Assembly (NCBI GenBank): GCA_041399065.1
Contig: JAWKTN010000007.1
Coordinates: forward strand, 372,001 to 436,000
DNA from: JAGQPD01 sp020426865
GTDB taxonomy: Bacteria; Planctomycetota; Planctomycetia; Pirellulales; Pirellulaceae
Length of the DNA: 64,000 nucleotides
Direction of reading: 5' to 3'
Shown here: piece after piece, positions 63,273 through 64,000 of the stretch
Numbering within the stretch: the stretch's first letter is position 1
Layout: each line of letters begins with the position of its first letter
Notes under the pieces: model-generated
What the model was told of the DNA's origin: nothing
The model's input: the letters and a program-made list of their open reading frames with translations, nothing else
Database searches by the model: none
Position numbers and translations under genes: made by a program

Positions 63273-64000
63273 ATGCAGCGATTTCATCGAATCTTTGCTA
63301 ACGGCAACGATGCATTCAAGAGATTTCTCGATCAGAACCGCATCGGGCACAAATACGAAGAGTCGATTGTCGGAAACACCGTCTTTCTGTTGATTCCAGA
63401 ATCTGACGAGAGTTGGCCCATCCTTGCTGCGAACATTGAGCAATTCGACGTTTTCCATACGGTCGAGTTGCGATTCACTAAAGGTGACGTCCGAAACGCA
63501 TCGTGGTGCCAGTTGGGGGTTACATCACATTTCGGATATCCACAACCCGAAGACGACTTTGGATACCAAGAAATTACCTACGCCCCTGGTGTTGGGTGTC
63601 GAAAATGTGGAATCGGCTTGGTACAAATCGCCCCTTTTCGATTCCGAAAACCTCCAACAACTACACGCTCACAATTGCTACAGCTCAACTGGGTTTTCGG
63701 GGAATTCTTCGTGTCTGCCGAGGCGAGAACACATATTGAGACCGCTGGAATCACGGGCATCCACTATGAATCACCAGTACTTCACAGAACGGACGAACCG
63801 ATTTCCGGATGGTTCCAAATGAAAACCGTTGAGACCGCAGTAACCAAGGTCGACGCTTCCCGACTAACGGTTGAGACTTGTGCAGAGTGTTCACAATCAA
63901 AACTAAACCACCCTCAAAGTGAAATGCTCAGATTTAGATCGTCCATTGGCCATTCTGGTCCTGACGTGTTCCGTACTAGGGAATGGTTTGGCAGCGGCGG
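63273..64000 (+). CDS. hypothetical protein with two CxxC pairs (3' end cut by window edge)
   Basis: Open from ATG 63273 to the window edge, 242 codons so far. No family recognised with confidence. The sequence has a CRKCGIG pair near residue 110 and CAECSQSKL near residue 211, which together could bind zinc. The part between (FRFRKPPTTTRSQLLQLNWV, FGEFFVSAEARTHIETAGIT) looks like a small alpha/beta domain of the kind seen in uncharacterised paralogous families of myxobacteria and planctomycetes. No signal peptide, so probably cytoplasmic. Neighbours give no hint. Confidence 0.65.
   Translation, partial: MQRFHRIFANGNDAFKRFLDQNRIGHKYEESIVGNTVFLLIPESDESWPILAANIEQFDVFHTVELRFTKGDVRNASWCQLGVTSHFGYPQPEDDFGYQEITYAPGVGCRKCGIGLVQIAPFRFRKPPTTTRSQLLQLNWVFGEFFVSAEARTHIETAGITGIHYESPVLHRTDEPISGWFQMKTVETAVTKVDASRLTVETCAECSQSKLNHPQSEMLRFRSSIGHSGPDVFRTREWFGSG

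Overview
The window looks like a Planctomycetota chromosome, probably of the Pirellulales. The evidence is a fused SecD-SecF, a TPR protein carrying two RNA polymerase alpha-CTD-like modules, three Hanks-type kinase/ECF sigma factor pairs, many exported proteins with a LEPRRLL-like N-terminal motif, dockerin-like repeats (DYTVWKD) or PEP-CTERM tails, PQQ-type beta-propellers and a CRTAC1/ASPIC-UnbV lipoprotein. No phage, plasmid or CRISPR locus was seen. || Layout: 0-5.7 kb is conserved housekeeping on the minus strand (TPR/alpha-CTD protein, tgt, yajC, secDF, with tRNA-Thr just beyond). 5.7-18 kb is accessory DNA next to the tRNA: a secreted amidase/nitrilase/hydrolase trio, a kinase-sigma pair, a frameshifted LRR gene, a vapBC pair with a broken toxin gene, and two further copies of the tRNA-Thr promoter plus 5' half. 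18-31 kb holds exported proteins (DinB-like, RTX-calpain fusion, dockerin protein, PI-PLC/malectin/PPC/dockerin giant), a Uma2 protein and a second kinase-sigma pair. 31-39 kb has a hydrolase, a pectinesterase-esterase fusion, hisI-hisG, a sialate O-acetylesterase-like enzyme, and a two-gene nucleotidyltransferase cassette whose second, truncated copy abuts the third kinase. 39-47 kb is that kinase, its divergent ECF sigma factor and two PQQ propeller proteins. 47-51 kb is a patchwork of gene fragments around a RAYT-like HUH gene flanked by related tandem arrays. 51-60.3 kb has a beta-helix/PDZ/S41 protease, a ferrous-iron transport operon (DtxR-FeoA, split FeoB) divergent from mntR with two matching palindromic operators between, and a CRTAC1 protein. 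60.3-64 kb holds a 5'-truncated IS91-type transposase, a dense cluster of perfect hairpins, and a gene running off the edge. || Working together: Feo transport with MntR forms a metal-homeostasis unit; pectinesterase, acetylesterases, PI-PLC and dockerin/malectin proteins fit polysaccharide and lipid degradation in a particle-associated life style; kinase-sigma pairs and the TPR/alpha-CTD protein suggest heavy use of non-classical transcription control. || The least explained signals are the dispersed tRNA-Thr 5'-half elements with intact promoter, a 23-bp palindrome found five times, the RAYT-like gene between GGAG-plus-palindrome arrays, and the hairpin cluster. Several frameshifts could be real decay or assembly error.
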